A stretch of DNA of 64,000 bases from Antedon mediterranea. Its lineage: Eukaryota > Echinodermata > Crinoidea > Comatulida > Antedonidae. Shown piece after piece: positions 49,401-60,467 of this stretch; positions within the stretch are counted from its first letter, which is position 1; each line of letters opens with the position of its first letter. The notes beneath the pieces were generated by a model, which had not been told where the DNA came from, ran no database searches, and was given only the letters and a program-made list of their open reading frames with translations. The stretch covers positions 25,108,070-25,172,069 of the forward strand of contig NC_092671.1 in NCBI RefSeq assembly GCF_964355755.1, given 5' to 3'. The position numbers and the translations under genes were made by a program.

Positions 49401-52400
49401 AATATTAAGAAAAGTATTGTCTACTATAGCCCACAACACATAGTTGTGATGTGAATAATAACTATATATATCTCTTTTCTTTTTCAGAAAAAGAAGCCCA
49501 AAAAGGATTCTCTATCTTCTAAAAAAAATAAACCTGATCCAAATGCCCCACCCAACACTAGAGTCCCGCTTCCTGAACTGTAAGTTTTTCTTCTTAATCA
49601 ATTCAATTTAGTCTTCATCTACATACATTTGGAATACTCAATAATTAATTTAGTTGTAATTTTTCTTGATAATTTTCTTATAGTAAAGATTCAGATAAGC
49701 TAGCAAGAGCAATCGCATTACGGGAATCGTTAAAGAGAATACGACTTGCGGCAGACTCCTTGCCTTCAATTTGTTTCTACTCATTCTTGAATGCGTATGA
49801 TGGGTAAGTGTTTTATTTACAGGTGGTAAATATTAACGACACTCCCTTAGATGTCATTGGGTTGTGTTTTTCTGTGCTTTACTCATTTATGTGTTAGATT
49901 TAGTAGAAGGAAAAGACATGCTGATTCTGTTTGCCTTCTAAACTAAATCTAATATGAGGCTTACAATAGGTAGTGGTTCACACATGCCCTGGTCTGCCTC
50001 TAGTTCAGGTTCGCATCAGCCAAGTAAAAAGAATAATAATGCTGTGGAAAAAATATTAGTTCCTTCCAATTGATTATATATTTTTGGCAATGACAATCAA
50101 TGAAATTTAGTATAAGTATAATATTTAATATGATTGAATTCAACTGGCTATCTGATCTAAGAATTGACAATCTATAATTAAATTTAGATTATTTTAAATT
50201 GAATGTCTGATAAATATGATTAAAAGTTACTGTATGTTGATTGACTGATACAATATAATTAAAATTTAGACTGATATCAACTGACATTTCTGATGATTCG
50301 AGTATGATGGCATGTGGTTTTTCTGACTCGTGTGTTAGAGTTTGGTCTGTGACGCCAAAGAAACTAAGAAACATGAAAGCAGCAAAACAACTAGATGCAA
50401 TTGATAAAGAAGCTGAAGATGTTCTAGAGCGCATTATGGATGAAAGGTAATGATAATATATTAGTGACTCAACTGTGTAGATATTCGAATAATGAATGTT
50501 TGTGAGTTGAATGGTCAGTTAAAAGAATGCCTGCTATATTTAAAGAGGTGTAGCCATGTATTCCTCCAGTCTTCTCCCTATTTAGAAATCAATTCTGGAA
50601 AAATAAGTGAGGTACCAAATTCTTAGGTGATATACAGTATCTTGATCTAAATACATTTATAAATATAATTGTTAATCTACATACAAACCCAATTGACAGA
50701 ATAATAGACTCTGATTGCTTATGTAATGATTAAGCTAAGCCTACCACCACTACACCAGTGTTTGTTTTAGGTATATTTCTTACCATTTTAAATACAATTT
50801 ATTCCGGTAAGTCCTGCTTGTAAAACCGCTTTTGAATTAACACCTAATATTACCCATCTATATATTTGTCTATGCGATTTCAAATAATGTTTTTTCCACT
50901 TTTTTAAACAGAACTGCTTCTGAATATAAAACGATGTTGGGTCACAGTGGCCCAGTGTACTCAACTTCCTTTAGCCCAGATAAAAGTTTTGTGTTATCAT
51001 CCTCAGAAGATGGTACAGGTAAGTTCTCATTAGATTTACCATCATTACAATACAGAAGAACCCTCCTTTGGGATATCCCATTAAGGAAACACCCCTATTA
51101 CCCTTAAGGGACAATTGTTTAGCAGGTGTTCTGCTGTATAAACATAGCTAGTGAACTTTAGAACACAAATAAACATTTTACTGTTTCTTCAAACACAAAA
51201 AGTCAAAACAAAAAGTCTAAATAAATGTATCTGAATATTGTACGTTGTTGTTGTGGTGCTCTGTAACTTGCAATTAAAATATCTATAATCAGGGCTGCAA
51301 ATTAACTTTTTTACTTGGTAGCACTATCAAATTTGTATGATGGCTCATAATAATTTTCGGTAGCACCACCAATTTTTTTAGTAGCACCTTTTCATCGACA
51401 ACTAACCCCCTTCCCTCAAACCCCATCCGCGCAGATCCGTTTTTAGTTTAGTGGGGGAGGGGGGGGGGGTTAGGGGTGTATAAAAATGAAATACAACTTT
51501 AGGCTGGTCAGGGGGCCGCCAATGGCCCCGCTTGGGGGGGGGGGGGGGCATTCTTTTTACGGTACAGAAAGAAATTACTGCTTTGTATATACGCGTAACC
51601 TTTCGTAGCCTACGCGTAAATAGATCGTAGGTCATTGTTCGCTAAACATATCCTGTAATTTCCAAAGTATTGTTCGTTGCCATGCCTACGATTTATTGTT
51701 TAAGATAATATCTACGCGTCGATCGTAGGGTGGTTCGTAGGGTTAGTAATTTGTAAAAACACCAATGTCATCGCCTTTAGGAGCATGAACAATGGAAACA
51801 AACATGTATTGTTGGCTAATTAAAATCCTAGACGTTAATTTTTGTAGCCACCCTACACATTGGTTGTCCTAATTTGGCAGGACATCCGCCGACGAGACGA
51901 CATCGGGCCCGAGGCCCTCAGCTCGCGCAGAGAGAGTTTCGGCGGCCTACATGATTCAATCCTACCTTGGTTTAGCGAATTATAAAAACAACAACACCTT
52001 GACTAGGACACCAACAAAATATATGCAAAATAAATATATATTCCATGTTAAGATTTAACATAGGCCTTTGTAAATTATTATTACGACAAAAGACCCGACC
52101 AGAATTTGGAGGGGAAAACGTGCGAATCGTGGGAACAGTTTTAGAGCTGTATTACGTTTCATGTGACGCAAAATTCAGGTACTGTACACTGTTTTGTACC
52201 GACTAAAAAAAAACATGCGAGGTTTGCGGTGGTAAAACAGAGTATCGCGTTTCATGACATGTGACCAAAAAACTAGGTCTGTATTAATTATGGTCTTCTG
52301 TCGGCAGTCTTTTTGAGCGACCGATTGAACGTTCGGATACTATATTTAGAATGAATTGTTTACGATCTTTTTGTTTGCATGTTTCTGGATCGACTGGACG

Positions 52401-55400
52401 TTCGCAATATTATTTTTATTAGTTGGCATAGTTCATTGTGTTGGATTGTGTCTCTACGTTTACATTGTGGGAAATTTATATTCGCCGTTGAGAGTAAAAA
52501 AACACACACGAATGAAACATTTACGAATAAAAACTATTATATTATATATTTCTTAGTAATGTACAAATTGGTCCTCCTCCGCCAGTCAAAAATAACACAT
52601 TAAATAATAATTTTCACACCAATTGTTACTTACTAAGAACATCGTGGGGTTGTTTATTGAGGTTACTAACGAAGCCAAACAATGTAACCTACAAAGCCAA
52701 CAACGTAGTCTGTTTTATCTACGAAGCTACTTCGTAGGAAAAGTTGCGGTATTTTGGATATATAATTTTCGATAATCAGAATCTGGAATAAAGTATTAAA
52801 TCTACTGATAAACAATAGGCTACTGCTGTTTAATCTATATAATGAATAGATATTATTATATATATCATTAATTACATTATTTAGTAATCATGATATAACC
52901 ATTATACTGCCTAAAAAATACTGATGACTGCGCGGCTACAATCCTTTGTATCTACCGCGCCCGCCCTGGCTAACTTCTGTGTACGGCGGTACAATTGTTT
53001 TTATATTATTCCTTCTTTAAAACGGAGGTGATTTTCCACGAGGTTTGTGTCGTCCGCGCGTCACACTGTGCTGTGTGTTTGGTGTCCTTTTGTGTGATTG
53101 GGTAAGGCAGCATGCAATTAATGGACGAACTTCCAATCACAACGAGTGTAAAATGTTTAGGGGCTTTGTACGCTTGAATGAACCTGACTCCTTTGCGGCG
53201 GCGGCGGTGACTAGTGGAAACTCCTGAGCCTTCCGTAGTAGAGAGATTAAATTACAACACAGTGTTTGAAATAGGGAAAACACACCTGACTTCAATTTTA
53301 AACAACTCGCACAAGCAGACAATCTTGTAGCGACCTATTCTGTTTCTTTAGTCGCAAACAGAAAAATTAGGTCGCAAATGCGACCAAGTACCCCTTAATT
53401 TGCAGCCCTGATAATATAATATATTCTTATTGTGTTTTCAGTTCGTTTATGGAGTATGTATACCTATACAAACCTAGTGTGTTATAAAGGCCACAACTAT
53501 CCTGTGTGGGATTCCTGCTTTGGGTAAGTTCTATTGTTATATGTCAAACTAATGCCATCATTCCACCATCTTATTTATTGATCATGATTGTTGATCATTA
53601 GATTTATTTTTAAAAATTCGACACAATAATCGTTACAGCCCAGGATGTGTCAAGAGTTTAATAAGGACAAAGCCCAACAAAACCCGGATTTAATACAGAT
53701 ACAATTGAATAAGATTATAAAGTATATTTCAATTTAAAAAGCTAAATGCATGAGACACATTTTTACAGATCTATCAACCAATTAACAAAATGACATTCTC
53801 ATCTCTATCAATTTTTAAAATAATGATAGTCTCTTTTTTTTCTGTTTTCCCCTTTAGGTTAAAGTTTTCTAGTAGATTCCTTTCCCATCACACACCATGC
53901 GTTAACATCTGCGTTATTGCTGTGCTCCCCAGTTTGTGAAACGGGTATCATCCATTAACTTATCTTTTCTATATTAAATTTCAGTCCATATGGTCATTAT
54001 TTTGCATCGGCTGGAGCTGACCGAATGGCAAGGCTTTGGGCTACTGAGTACCACCAACCTTTAAGGCTGTTTGCTGGTCATTTTTCAGATGTAGATGTAA
54101 GTTCTTTAAACTTCCCTACATGCATTTTTAATAGTAAATTTTGATGGAAAGTGGAGTGAATGTTTAGTATTTTAGTATTTTTTTTATAAACTATATATTC
54201 AAATTTTTTTTCAGAGTGTATGTTTTCATCCAAATTCAAATTATGTAGTCACAGGGTCAAGTGACAGAACAATACGATTATGGGATGTCACAGATGGCAA
54301 GTGTGTGCGAATTCTTACTGGGCATAAGGTAGTTATTATTCTAAGTTATGTTTTCACCCTAGGCAAAATGATAATTTTTTACCATCAGATCTGGATGCTT
54401 ATAAACCTATATTAGTTTTATTGAAGAAAACCAGAGAAAAAAATGAATAGATGTCTTTTGTTTGTGAATATTACACTGAATGTTTTTCATTAGTAGGGCA
54501 GTCCTCTCACTAATGACACTATTTAACTAAAGTTGCCCTTCAATACAAAAGTCTTGGAAATAAAATTGTTGACATAATATAAATCATAAACTCGCCACTT
54601 TTTTTTATAAAGTTGCGATTGAGTTCTCATATTTAATATTTCTTTATGTAATGAGACATTTGCTGTGGTACAACTGTGGCAGCTTGATTATTTATTTTAT
54701 TTTTGTAGTTTATAAATCAAATAGGAATTTAATGAAACAATTGACAATGCTGGTTGGTATCAGTGACTGGATCTTAGTGATGCAAATTAAGAAAAAGTTA
54801 AATCAAACTTATAAAGTAAAGCAGCCAGAAAGAAATTGCAGAGCTGGCGAGTAGTAGTAACGCTTCCTCAGTGCGAGTTTGTAAATAATTTATTTTCTTG
54901 TCATTATTTTACAGGGATCAATTTTAAGTTTAGCTTTCTCACCAGATGGTCATTACCTAGCTTCTGCTGGGACTGACAATAAGGTATTACTATGGGAGAT
55001 GAGACATGGTTATTTATTAGGGGAACTTAAGGGGCACACTGATTCAGTTTATACAGTTTCATTCAGCAGAGATGGCAACATACTGGCATCAGGTAAGCCC
55101 CATATGTTGTTATTATTTAGTTCTTTATTTGTTTATGATGTTCAATGTACCTTAACATACCACCACAATTTCCATGTTGCATTTTTGTTGTGAATATTGT
55201 ACAACAGTATATAATAAGTAGTAAAGTAAGTTTTGTGGTACACCATGAAAAAGAAGTTGATAATATCTCAGCATTTCAGTTGCTGCAATATGTTTCTATG
55301 ACACAGAGTGGTTTTATTATTCCAAATATTTGAATTTTATGTCTACAAAAGTTCCATAGACTTAATTAAACTTAAATCCACAGATGATTTTATCATATAC

Positions 55401-57782
55401 CTTGAATTTACCTTGAATTTACCTTGAACTTCGGACAATGAGAACTAGCTCATTTGTCCCTCCATCGTCATAACTGCAAACTCTTCATTAACGTACGGGC
55501 GAAAATTGATGTGGTGGTCAGACCAATATTTAGAAATGCCCGATTTGAACTCATTGACCGATTGTTCCTCTACTACATGACTGGGTAATGAGTTCCAATC
55601 ATCTACCACTCTTACTGAATATGCACTCTTTCTAACGTTTAATTTTATCTTGGGTTTAGAGACTTTGAAACTGTATCCTCTAGTTTGTTTATAATTAGAT
55701 TTTGCAAAGAGCTTCTCATCATTTATTTTCTCATACTTATTAAATATTTTAAATGTTTGTAATACATCAGCCCTTTTCTTTCTAAATACTAATGTAGGTA
55801 GGTCCAAAGCCTTCAACCTCTCTTCGTATGGTCTGTGTCTTAATTCGGACACCAGCCTTGTTGATCTCTGTTGAACTTTCTCCAGTCTGTCTTTATCTTT
55901 TTGATATAGTGGGATCCATGAGCTACCTCCATATTCCATCTTGGGTCTAACCATAGCTTTATACAGATACATGTAACAGGGCTATCAAGATATTTGAAGG
56001 ACCTACATATCATCCCCAGCATCATATTTGCAGATCTAGCAACTTTTGTAGTATGAGCCGAAAAATTCAATTTATGATCTATTAAAATCCCCAGATCGGT
56101 TTCTTGTGTTACACTCTCAATGATCACTTTGGAAAGACCTTCTCCAATAAAATACTGAGACATACCATTTCTATATCCAAAATGGATTACTTTGTATTTT
56201 GTTAAATTAAATGGCAACTGCCAGTCTGTAGACCATCTATACATTGCATCCACATCACATTGAAGCAAGGCACTATCAGAATCAGATTGGATAACTCTAA
56301 ACAATTTTGTATCGTCGGCAAAAAGCTTGACTTCAGAATGAGAAATAACATCTGGAAGGTCATTTATAAATATAACAAATAATAATGGTCCCAGGACACT
56401 GCCTTGGGGCACTCCACTAATTACATCACGCCATTCAGACTTTTTCCCATTGACAACCACCCTCTGTTTACGATCACTCAAAAAAGCTTTGATCCATCCT
56501 AATAAATTTCCAGAAACTCCATAAGACTTTAATTTTAACAGCAATCTTCCATGCGGAACTTTATCGTTTTGCTCTGTTTTGGCACACGTTATATATTGTC
56601 TTGCCTTTGTTTTTAGTATTCTTATGTTTATACTGTATATTATTTTCTTAAATATTTTATTTGAATTGACAGAGAACCCCTTAATATAATTTATATAATA
56701 ATGACCTCTTTAAAGATGGTCAATACAATAAATATGGTCATCACTAGACAATATACTGGAAGAATAGGAACTATAGCCAAATCAGGCTTGTTTGTTCACA
56801 CATTCACTAGATTGTTTATGTTTACAAAATGTATTGTTTTTACAGGTGGTGCTGATTACAGTGTGAAATTGTGGGATGCACAGAAAGTATTCAAAGATTC
56901 TTCATTCGATGATCTAGCTGGAGCACAACCATCAGTTATGTAAGTTTTGTCTGAATAAATACAGATACTACACACTAACCAGGGTGGATCTCCCAAATCT
57001 TGATTTACTGTCTCCCCCTCCGGAGAATGTCTCCTAGAAATAACTATATTAAGGAATTTTTAAAACAAATAATTTAGATTGGGTCTTTACAGTTCACTAC
57101 AATTTGTATTGCCTACTGTACAGTAGGGTACACACATTAAGCCGGTTTTCTCATTGATAAGAAAACATGCTTACTAAACCTAACTTTTCTTACATTTTTG
57201 TTGCGGTTTAAAATAAAAAGGATTACTGTTCACCAGTACCATAGTAACCTCTTGTTGTCATGCCTCATTTAACTACATACAGTAATAGTAAGCCACTAGT
57301 CTATTAGTAACCCATTGTACAGTCAATTTTTAATATTAGGGAGCTTTCGCACGACCAATATGCAACATGCAAGCTCCACTCACTTTGTAAACAAATAGTA
57401 TTATATGTATTACAAAAAACTTTAGTTATGTGCATCGAGTACCTTGTTTTGTCAAGGACGTTAATGCAACTGATTGGTGAAATTAGGCTGTTATGCAAAT
57501 GAGTAGCTAATGATGATGTCATCCGTAAAAGTTTATGTGCTCCTGCGTAAGCTCCTTATTAACCCACTGTGTGTTTTTTGTTGCCAATTATATGTATACT
57601 TTCTATATTGTATGTTGATTGTATATTATGTGATGCCATATTATAATATTTTATTCTATAGATCTGGCACAGATGAGTTACTACTTGGTTCTTACCCCAC
57701 CAAGACAACAAGTGTTCATCATGTCCACTTCACTAGACGAAATCTACTATTGGCTGCTGGCCCATATACAGCAACAAGCTGA
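37441..57782 (+). CDS. TAF5: Transcription initiation factor TFIID subunit 5 (TAF5), complete
   Basis: WD40 subunit of TFIID. Eighteen coding exons join in phase to 670 residues: 37441-37566, 41435-41544, 42714-42792, 44256-44334, 45500-45623, 46158-46276, 47137-47214, 47584-47684, 49488-49579, 49684-49803, 50270-50446, 50912-51018, 53442-53523, 53985-54096, 54215-54328, 54915-55092, 56846-56939 and 57662-57782. In order they encode an N-terminal LisH motif (TLAAVLQFLQKNNLKETAALL), the TAF5 NTD2 domain (FVHMYLELVYN, KHFFDEYSKEQEDYHQEDL, HLYVDVFDGMPRNK, KSKVYFGLLKEP), a lysine-rich linker (KKKKPKKD), and WD40 repeats from about residue 345 with GHSGPVY, EDGTVRLW, GHNYPVWD, SDRTIRLWD and GHTDSVY. 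The end is HFTRRNLLLAAGPY, as in the human protein. It is shorter than human TAF5 (800), mainly at the N terminus. The introns are loaded with repeats, and the last coding segment is tandemly duplicated. Confidence 0.97.
37767..38354. mobile_element. Element with 23-bp inverted ends and internal GACGATCGGG repeats
   Basis: Ends 37767-37789 and 38332-38354 are perfect inverted repeats starting GGGGAACAGACGATCGGGAC. Inside, and for about 50 bp beyond the right end, the motif GACGATCGGG(C/A)CC occurs more than ten times in both orientations at irregular spacing. No target duplication could be fixed. Located in TAF5 intron 1. Confidence 0.65.
38535..39425. repeat. Direct repeat of about 125 bp flanking MITE copy 2
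   Basis: The sequence from TCATGGAACCATTTTCAAGA to AATTCTAAGAACTTAA occurs at about 38543-38666 and again at about 39300-39425, with only a few differences. An ACGTTTCGG motif precedes the first copy. It probably belongs to the Penelope-like element's terminal region. Confidence 0.8.
38667..39280. mobile_element. MITE copy 2 (TTAA target), 614 bp
   Basis: Bounded by TTAA on both sides (38663-38666 and 39281-39284), with inverted ends AGCCCCCTTCCCT / AGGGAAGGGGTCT and ACGTTTTTT just inside. Non-coding. It lies in the 3' region of the Penelope-like relic, between two copies of a roughly 125-bp sequence. Confidence 0.88.
39445..40640 (-). pseudogene. Penelope-like retroelement, 3' coding relic with GIY-YIG domain
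   Basis: Read on the minus strand, the segment from about 40617 encodes LVHTMLNRAYKLSS..FLEEVQEISKMFNKLRYPVELTNRII and IIRIVLPFKDQ, the thumb/linker of Penelope-like reverse transcriptases. After an inserted MITE, coding resumes with MPVFTSRKLGKIL, then YKFQCGLCNANYVGYT (GIY-YIG endonuclease core). A frameshift precedes CRHLYQRIDEHSKAP, a stop follows, and the C-terminal part IKELKPTLNKQSDSVKAKLF ends at 39445. The catalytic RT region was not recognised upstream, so the copy is truncated as well as broken. Confidence 0.85.
39810..40312. mobile_element. 503-bp MITE inserted in the Penelope-like relic
   Basis: Long inverted ends of about 50 bp (GAGAGGTTTCGCAA, then CTTACGAATACGATAACGAA and GGATACGTCAC) are flanked by TA on both sides (39808-39809 and 40313-40314), as in Tc1/mariner-type insertions. 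The flanking Penelope reading frame continues across it (..LSCKLNN then MPVFTSRK..), which fixes the empty site. Confidence 0.85.
41719..42344. mobile_element. MITE copy 3 (TTAA target), 626 bp
   Basis: TTAA at 41715-41718 and 42345-42348; ends AGCCCCATTCCCT / AGGGAAGGGGTCT. Very similar to copy 2, with intact TAGCTAGCGTACG where copy 1 was invaded. Located in TAF5 intron 2. Confidence 0.88.
42959..43798. mobile_element. piggyBac-like non-autonomous element, 840 bp
   Basis: TTAA on both sides (42955-42958 and 43799-43802). The left end is CACTTTGACTGCCA and the right end is TGGCAGTCACATGTAAAGTG, so CACTTT and GACTGCCA are both inverted, with 6-7 extra bases between them on the right. This end type and the TTAA target fit piggyBac. 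No transposase. Located in TAF5 intron 3. Confidence 0.75.
43904..44097. mobile_element. 194-bp MITE with TTA target duplication
   Basis: Inverted ends AGGCCAACTCAGA / TCTGAGTTAGCCG with internal CGTACGACGA / TCGTCATATGAC. TTA on both sides (43901-43903 and 44098-44100) fits PIF/Harbinger. Located in TAF5 intron 3. Confidence 0.7.
44611..44846. repeat. 18-bp minisatellite, about 13 copies
   Basis: Unit TTTTTAATCCTTTGATTA with variants TTCAATCC and CTTCGATAA. It lies in TAF5 intron 4. Because 18 is a multiple of three and the unit lacks stops in some frames, open frames of IIFNPL-type repeats appear on both strands; they are not genes. Confidence 0.9.
46784..47106. repeat. 22-bp minisatellite, about 14-15 copies
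   Basis: Unit GTTCAAATGTGTTCACATGA plus CA, with AAGAAA and GTTTAAATG variants. It ends 31 bp before TAF5 exon 7, so it occupies the region where the branch point and polypyrimidine tract of that exon are expected. Confidence 0.92.
48061..49101. repeat. 43-bp minisatellite, 24 copies
   Basis: The unit starts AAAATGTACCCGTATCACAC and ends GCGGTGGAAGTAC. Three copies are 46 bp, with an extra GGT (near 48178, 48911 and 49001); 24 x 43 plus 9 equals the observed 1,041 bp. Located in TAF5 intron 8. The unit has no plus-strand stop in any frame and its length is not a multiple of three, so open frames up to 326 codons cycle through all three phases. These are repeat artefacts. Confidence 0.95.
51290..53410. 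mobile_element. 2.1-kb non-autonomous DNA transposon with CAGGGCT ends
   Basis: Inverted ends CAGGGCTGCAAATTAA / TTAATTTGCAGCCCTG (16 bp perfect) and a 5-bp duplication ATAAT on both sides (51285-51289 and 53411-53415). It shares the CAGGGCT start and duplication length with the element at 32536. No transposase frame was seen. Located in TAF5 intron 12, ending 31 bp before exon 13. Confidence 0.85.
54720..54885. mobile_element. Diverged copy of a dispersed repeat
   Basis: Shares GACAATGCTG, AAAGTTAAATCAAA, AAAGCAGCCA, GCAGAGCT and CTCAGTGC, in the same order, with about 25020-25145. The family was not recognised. Located in TAF5 intron 15. Confidence 0.4.
55398..56575 (-). pseudogene. 5'-truncated non-LTR retrotransposon (CR1/Jockey-like), frameshifted
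   Basis: On the minus strand: NDKVPHGRLLLKLKSYGVSG, VPQGSVLGPLLFVIFINDLP and the catalytic FADDTKLF of a reverse transcriptase, then the thumb and C-terminal region (YMYLYKAMVRPKMEYG, VVDDWNSLPSHVV). The two parts are in different frames, with the shift near 55970. The 5' end starts inside the RT domain at about 56575. The 3' tail has repeats of AAGGTAAATTC (about 55400-55432), typical of CR1/L2-type elements. Located in TAF5 intron 16. Confidence 0.88.
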
Positions 57783-58141
57783 AGTGACAGCCTGTTGTGA
57801 TGATGCATTATTCCTAAGACGAAATCTACTATTGGCTGCTGGCCCATATACAGCAACAAGCTGAAGTGACAGCCTGTTGTGATGATGCATTATTCCTAAG
57901 ACGAAATCTACTATTGGCTGCTGGCCCATATACAGCAACAAGCTGAAGTGACAGCCTGTTGTGATGATGCATTATTCCTAAGACGAAATCTACTATTGGC
58001 TGCTGGCCCATATACAGCAACAAGCTGAAGTGACAGCCTGTTGTGATGATGCATTATTCCTAAGACGAAATCTACTATTGGCTGCTGGCCCATATACAGC
58101 AACAAGCTGAAGTGATAGCCTGTTGTGATGCATTATTCCTA
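57735..58141. repeat. 82-bp tandem repeat over the TAF5 stop codon, 5 copies
   Basis: Copies start at 57735, 57817, 57899, 57981 and 58063 (the last is 79 bp). The first copy contains the last 15 codons and stop of TAF5 plus 35 bp of 3' UTR. The other four repeat the same coding end, including the TGA, within the 3' UTR. Copies 1-4 are nearly identical. Confidence 0.95.
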
Positions 58142-60467
58142 AGTACAGTATGTACGCTAGATTCAAAATATTACAGGCACTTTTTTATGACCTGTCTGTC
58201 TGTAGGTAGGCAAATATGTTGGCTCGACTGTAACATTTTATTTTTATTGACAAAATATATTTATATTGAACGTGAAATACAGTAGATGGATTCCACAGAG
58301 TTTTTAACCATCTATTTTAGCTCTTTTGGCGCTCCATAGAAACAAAAACACATTCTGGCACTTTAACCTTGAGTATGTGAAACAGTGTGATAAAAAGGTT
58401 CAAGCAATGTTAAGGATTTATATTACTTTTTATATGATTGTCTGTTTTAGGCCTAATTCTATGGTGTGCTATCCATGATAAAGTTAGTTAACACAAAATT
58501 ACGCTATCTATTGATTGCCAATTTGAATTGCAAGATGGTTGTAGTGTTTCCCAAAGGGCATAATAACGTATTGCGTTTAACTCTTATGTTATATATTATA
58601 TTTTTAACATTTATATCATCTCCATAATTTTGAAGTTAAATGCATTAGTTAGTTATTATGGATAAAGAATTATTATTTCTATAATGTTGAACAATCTATT
58701 ATGTAAACGATGGTTTATGAAAAAGAAACAAACCATGAACGCAGCAGTTATATTTACAAGATACTAATATTCATGTCGGAACATGAGAGATTTTTTTTAA
58801 TGAAATTTCCTGCAGAAGATAATGCATTATTGTATTCCTTAAATTTAAATTTAAATACATTAGTAATTAAAGAATGAGAATTATTTCAATGGTTCTTAAA
58901 AGTTCATATGGGTCTAAAAACGTATTGTAATCGGTATACAATGTAAATCATTGTATAATATTAATTATAATAATGTTGTTGTTTTTAACAATAATTGTAT
59001 TGTTATTGGAATGGTAACCATCTGGTAACAGTACACTCAAGGAAGTAAAGAACTTCTTGAGCTACATCTTTAATATCAATATTAAAAGTTCATTACGTCA
59101 GTTTATTTCCTTATAAATTGTTCAGTTTCATTATTGAATATTATTGATTAAAGCATAGGTAGATACAAGGAGGACCCACCTCGGGCCCCTTATTTCTCAT
59201 CCTAGTTTGTGGTACACCATCATCCTTAAAAGAGAAGTAAGCTGAGAATATCTCGAATACCATCCAAAACATTGATACATTCTTCCTTTTAAGAAATTAG
59301 GCTACATGGTGTATTGGAAACTATTTTTTTTACTAATATTTAAAATGAAACAGAAGAATATAATACTACATTGCAGAACAGTCCAAATACAGATGTGTAT
59401 CGCATCATCTAATTCATAAATAATAGACAATAATAATTCAGTTTATAAGGTGCACTATGCTAAAAGCAAATGAGCTTATCATTGAAAAGGAAAATGGCAG
59501 AGAAAAATATGGAGTTAAAAGGGTGAATTTTTAAACTTGCATTAAAATTATCAATTGAAGTTTTCTGTCAAATAGAGATAGGTAAACAATTCCAAGGGAA
59601 GAAATGGGCCCAAGGAAAAAATGAAAACCATAATGCATAGCGATGCTTTGTTGAAAGTATAAATTCTTAACCTTAAGTATGTTAAGAATTTTGCAACTTA
59701 AAGTATGTAGCGATATGTTCAGGCATTTTACATGTAACAAACTTCTACATTATTTGAATACAAAATGTAAATAAACATTGTAAAAATATTTATTATGTCC
59801 AACCAAGTTTACTGTGTAAATCATGCTGTTTACATATTATTCTATCGTAAGCCTATCGTAGACCAGCACAGACAATGATAAATAAAAATAACAAAATAAT
59901 CACCGAAAACTTAATTTAGCAAAAAAATGCCTACATAGGAGTAACATTTACTTATTGTTTCTTTGATAAGAATACAGTCTGTAAAATCAAAACACTGCAA
60001 TTCATTTCAATGTGAAAACAAAATACTAATATTTAATATCTGATAAATGTTGTTGTTGGGATTAACAGTACAGTATATACATTTCGGTACCAACGTTAAA
60101 CCATAAGTAATAATTAATTATTACTCTATGGTTAAAGTAAAACAATATAAATATAAACAGTTCTATTATACAGTTAAATATTACTACTCTTACTATACCA
60201 TTTATTGCGCCATCAAATTTGCTCGATTTACAAAAAAACCGCATGTCAAGGTTTGAAAATCTGTAAAGAAATATGATAAAATGTGTCCCAAATAACCTGG
60301 AGCCTACTTCAACGAAGGACTTGCAACTGGATGATAACACTGGTGGCTTGAACCCAACATCTTAATTATTGTCTAAGTATCATGGAAAATTTCAAAATGC
60401 AATGTGACGATGTTTTTTACCCGAAGTTGTATATGTAACGGAAAATATTAATTCTGAAAAACGACAC
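58142..60467. other. Intergenic DNA between convergent genes
   Basis: AT-rich, holding the 3' UTRs of TAF5 (left) and the ankyrin gene (right). No additional coding or RNA gene recognised. Confidence 0.5.

Noticed and set aside
57747-58105. Three staggered 64-codon minus-strand frames
   Set aside because: They repeat every 82 bp and are shadows of the TAF5 stop-region tandem repeat.
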